From Deltaproteobacteria bacterium (GTDB taxonomy: Bacteria; Desulfobacterota_B; Binatia; UBA9968): 8,016 bases of DNA. Below the pieces are notes generated by a model, which was given only the letters and a program-made list of their open reading frames with translations, searched no databases and was not told the origin of the DNA. This document shows, piece after piece, positions 6,456-8,016 of the stretch (its first letter is position 1; each line of letters begins with the position of its first letter). The translations under genes were made by a program, and so were the position numbers. The DNA is taken from positions 1-8,016 of the forward strand of contig JAUXIP010000080.1 of the NCBI GenBank assembly GCA_030620935.1, given 5' to 3'.

Positions 6456-7066
6456 TGATGCAAAAGTATAAGCCAATATCTGCCGTTATTTTTCCTCTAG
6501 GACTCTCCTTTTTACTCCTTTCCCCCGTTCACGCTGCTGCGCCTACGGATCAAGTCCGTACCACGGTGGACAAAATTCTAACCATCCTGAATAGTCCGGA
6601 ACTCAGACCCGAAGAGAAGGTTCAAGAGCGACGGGATCAATTAAGGCGCGCCCTGTTTGCCCGCTTCGACTTCAAGGAGATGGCCAAGCGCGCTCTCGGA
6701 AGCCACTGGCGCCGACGCAGCCGCGAAGAGCGAGAGGAATTCGTGCAACTTTTTACCAGCCTCTTGGAGCGTGCCTACATCGACAGGATCGAGGCCTATA
6801 ACAACGAGCGGCTCGCCTATACCGGCGAAAAACTGGACGGCCAATATGCCGAGGTGCAAAGCCGCATGGCCACGCGCAAGGGAGAAGAATACTCTATCAA
6901 CTACAAGGTCCGTCTTGTGAACAGTGAATGGAAGGTCTACGACGTCGTGATTGAAAACATCAGCCTGGTCAACAATTACCGCTCGCAGTTTAACCGGGTC
7001 ATCACGAAATCATCCTACGAAGACCTCATCCGCCGACTGAAAGAAAAACAGACAGAAACGCCGTAG
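6455..7066 (+). CDS. mlaC: MlaC-family periplasmic phospholipid-binding protein
   Basis: MlaC is the soluble periplasmic carrier that shuttles phospholipids between the outer-membrane MlaA complex and the MlaFED complex. The 203-residue product has a signal peptide: a basic start (MMQKYK), a hydrophobic core at about 8-22, and a probable cleavage after A27 in SPVHA-AAP. The mature region shows the MlaC/Ttg2D pattern. It includes VDKILTILN, ARFDFKEMAKRALGSHWRRR (69-88), EFVQLFTSLLERAYIDRIE (about 95-113), YKVRLVNSEWKVYDVVIENIS (about 150-170) and NYRSQFNRVI. The ATG at 6455 shares its A with the mlaD stop; a second ATG at 6458 is equally possible. It is the last gene of the operon. Confidence 0.93.
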   Translation: MMQKYKPISAVIFPLGLSFLLLSPVHAAAPTDQVRTTVDKILTILNSPELRPEEKVQERRDQLRRALFARFDFKEMAKRALGSHWRRRSREEREEFVQLFTSLLERAYIDRIEAYNNERLAYTGEKLDGQYAEVQSRMATRKGEEYSINYKVRLVNSEWKVYDVVIENISLVNNYRSQFNRVITKSSYEDLIRRLKEKQTETP

Positions 7067-7093
7067 AAACTCCAGGGGCATCGCCCTGGCTAC
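7063..7093 (+). terminator. Hairpin after mlaC, possible terminator
   Basis: CCAGGG (7072-7077) and CCCTGG (7084-7089) form a perfect 6-bp GC-rich stem with a 6-nt loop. GTAG (7063-7066) and CTAC (7090-7093) can extend it past a 5-nt bulge. It begins at the mlaC stop, where the operon should end. There is no T-tract, so it may protect the mRNA 3' end rather than terminate transcription. Confidence 0.35.
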
Positions 7094-7389
7094 GCCGAGT
7101 CCCAGCCCTCATTGTTCAGTCCACGAGGCGCAACCATGACAACGTGTTGCTTCAAGCCGAAACCCGAGGGTGCAGGTCCTGAAGGCTGCACGCACAGGGA
7201 CGAGAAGCAGGTCGGCCCTTCGACCCGCGCTCAGCTCAGGGTGATGAGTAAAGTCGAACCACACGCCCGGACTTTGGGAATCAGCGGCTCAAGGAGTTGG
7301 TGTGGGTGGTCCTCGAGGTAGAGAACCATTGCGTGCGGCCGGAAGGATTTGCACACGAGGGGACTCCAGCCTGAAGAAATGGGGCTAGC
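7067..7389. other. Gene-free intergenic region between mlaC and the alcohol dehydrogenase gene
   Basis: Apart from the hairpins noted separately, I see no convincing gene in this stretch. Short open frames exist on both strands (7112-7321 plus; 7231-7518 minus, which runs into the next gene), but neither has a ribosome site nor resembles a known family. No clear promoter for the downstream gene is visible. Confidence 0.5.
7170..7258. repeat. Hairpin cluster resembling a REP-type intergenic repeat
   Basis: GTGCAG (7170-7175) pairs with CTGCAC (7186-7191). Further on, TTCGAC (7219-7224) pairs with GTCGAA (7253-7258), and nested inside it CCCT (7216-7219) can alternatively pair with AGGG (7238-7241). 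The CCCTTCGAC...GCTCAGGGTGA wording recalls an intergenic repeat common in environmental bacterial genomes. With a single copy in view, its repeat status cannot be shown here. Confidence 0.4.
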
Positions 7390-8016
7390 ATGCTCGCCGC
7401 GTTGCTGCCTACCCCAAAATCCATTGAAGAAAATCCACTCGTTTTGAGTAAGATCTCTACTCCCCATCCTGGAGAGCGGCAGGTCCGTATCCGCATTAAC
7501 GTTTGTGGCATCTGCCACACGGATTTACACATCGTCGAAGGCGAAATCCCCCTACCCAAACTACCTACCATCCCCGGCCACCAGATCGTCGGTGTCGTAG
7601 AAGCACGCGGCCGGGCGGCAACTCGCTTTAAGGAAGGAGATCGGGCAGGTGTTGCCTGGCTCCACCATGCATGCGGTCATTGTCCCTATTGCAAGAAAGG
7701 CAACGAAAATCTCTGTGAACAGGCGGAATTTACCGGATTGCAGGCGGACGGTGGCTACGCGGAATTGTGTGTTGTTGATGAAGCGTTTGCATACCGCATT
7801 CCCAAACACTTCTCCGATCCGGAAGCAGCACCCCTGCTGTGTGCGGGAGTGATCGGCTATCGGGCCCTGCGACTGAGTGATATCCGCAAGGGCGAGCGTC
7901 TTGGTCTGTTCGGGTTCGGCGCCTCCGCGCATATCGTTATTCAAATCGCAAGGTATTGGGATTGCGAAGTCTATGTATTTACGCGCAGCCAAGAGCACCA
8001 AAATCATGCCCGAGTC
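7390..8016 (+). CDS. Zinc-dependent alcohol dehydrogenase family protein, 3' end cut by window edge
   Basis: This is a medium-chain NAD(P)-dependent dehydrogenase of the TIGR02822-like subfamily, presumed to oxidise alcohols or reduce aldehydes; the substrate is unknown. The visible 209 codons are open to the right edge, and the full family length is around 330. Catalytic zinc ligands are C42 in GICHTDLH, H64 in PGHQIVG and C151 in PLLCAGVIGYRAL. Structural-zinc cysteines are C95, C98, C101 and C109 in CGHCPYCKKGNENLC. The cofactor-binding fold begins LGLFGFGASAHIVIQIAR (171-188). Q65 replaces the Glu that follows this His in many alcohol dehydrogenases, as I recall being usual in this subfamily. 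The ATG at 7390 is the first in frame giving a normal N-terminus, with GGGG 5 nt upstream. It appears monocistronic and unrelated to the mla operon. Confidence 0.9.
   Translation, partial: MLAALLPTPKSIEENPLVLSKISTPHPGERQVRIRINVCGICHTDLHIVEGEIPLPKLPTIPGHQIVGVVEARGRAATRFKEGDRAGVAWLHHACGHCPYCKKGNENLCEQAEFTGLQADGGYAELCVVDEAFAYRIPKHFSDPEAAPLLCAGVIGYRALRLSDIRKGERLGLFGFGASAHIVIQIARYWDCEVYVFTRSQEHQNHARV

Noticed and set aside
7231..7518. Minus-strand 95-codon frame with a protein-like end (MVLYLEDHPHQLLEPL near 7327-7280)
   Set aside because: The stretch looks somewhat coding-like and could be a gene remnant, but its first half is antisense to the alcohol dehydrogenase and I recognise no family, so I do not call it.
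7561..8007. 148-codon minus-strand open frame at the right edge
   Set aside because: It is antisense to the zinc-ligand and Rossmann motifs of the alcohol dehydrogenase gene.
1..8016. CRISPR array, tRNA gene, prophage or defence cassette
   Set aside because: I saw no regularly spaced direct repeats, no cloverleaf with a T-loop, and no integrase, phage or nuclease genes.

Overview
The window looks like chromosomal DNA of a diderm (Gram-negative) bacterium with moderately high GC. Three things point this way: a complete MlaE-F-D-C retrograde phospholipid transport set, which needs an outer membrane; a DciA-type helicase loader; and a B12-dependent (class II) ribonucleotide reductase. The protein sequences feel like Desulfobacterota, Nitrospirota or a related environmental lineage, but no marker here fixes the taxonomy.

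Layout. Positions 1-2530 (minus strand) hold the first 843 codons of nrdJ, whose 3' end runs off the left edge. Its promoter lies about 190 bp upstream of the start codon. That promoter is overlaid by two NrdR-box-like sites exactly 31 bp apart, the spacing expected of NrdR control. Positions 2531-3160 are otherwise gene-free. Within them is a 221-bp GC-rich, highly foldable insert (2883-3103) with 10-bp imperfect terminal inverted repeats, flanked by perfect 9-bp direct repeats. It reads as a MITE-like non-autonomous element, or less likely as a structured RNA gene.

Positions 3161-3631 (plus) encode a DciA/DUF721 helicase loader. It converges on trmN6 (3639-4394, minus), a tRNA1(Val) m6A37 methyltransferase-family gene. 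trmN6 is divergent from a compact plus-strand operon, mlaE-mlaF-mlaD-mlaC (4462-7066), whose genes are 1 bp apart, 13 bp apart and overlapping by 1 bp. MlaE and MlaF form the inner-membrane ABC core, MlaD is the MCE substrate channel, and MlaC is the periplasmic lipid shuttle. mlaB and mlaA are not in the window.

Positions 7067-7389 hold no convincing gene but contain a cluster of hairpins and a REP-like repeat. From 7390 a zinc-dependent alcohol dehydrogenase of the TIGR02822-like subfamily runs off the right edge after 209 codons.

Most of this is housekeeping sequence. The non-routine signals are the NrdR tandem operator, the MITE-like foldable insert, and the hairpin cluster after mlaC. 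I found no evidence of an undescribed multigene system.
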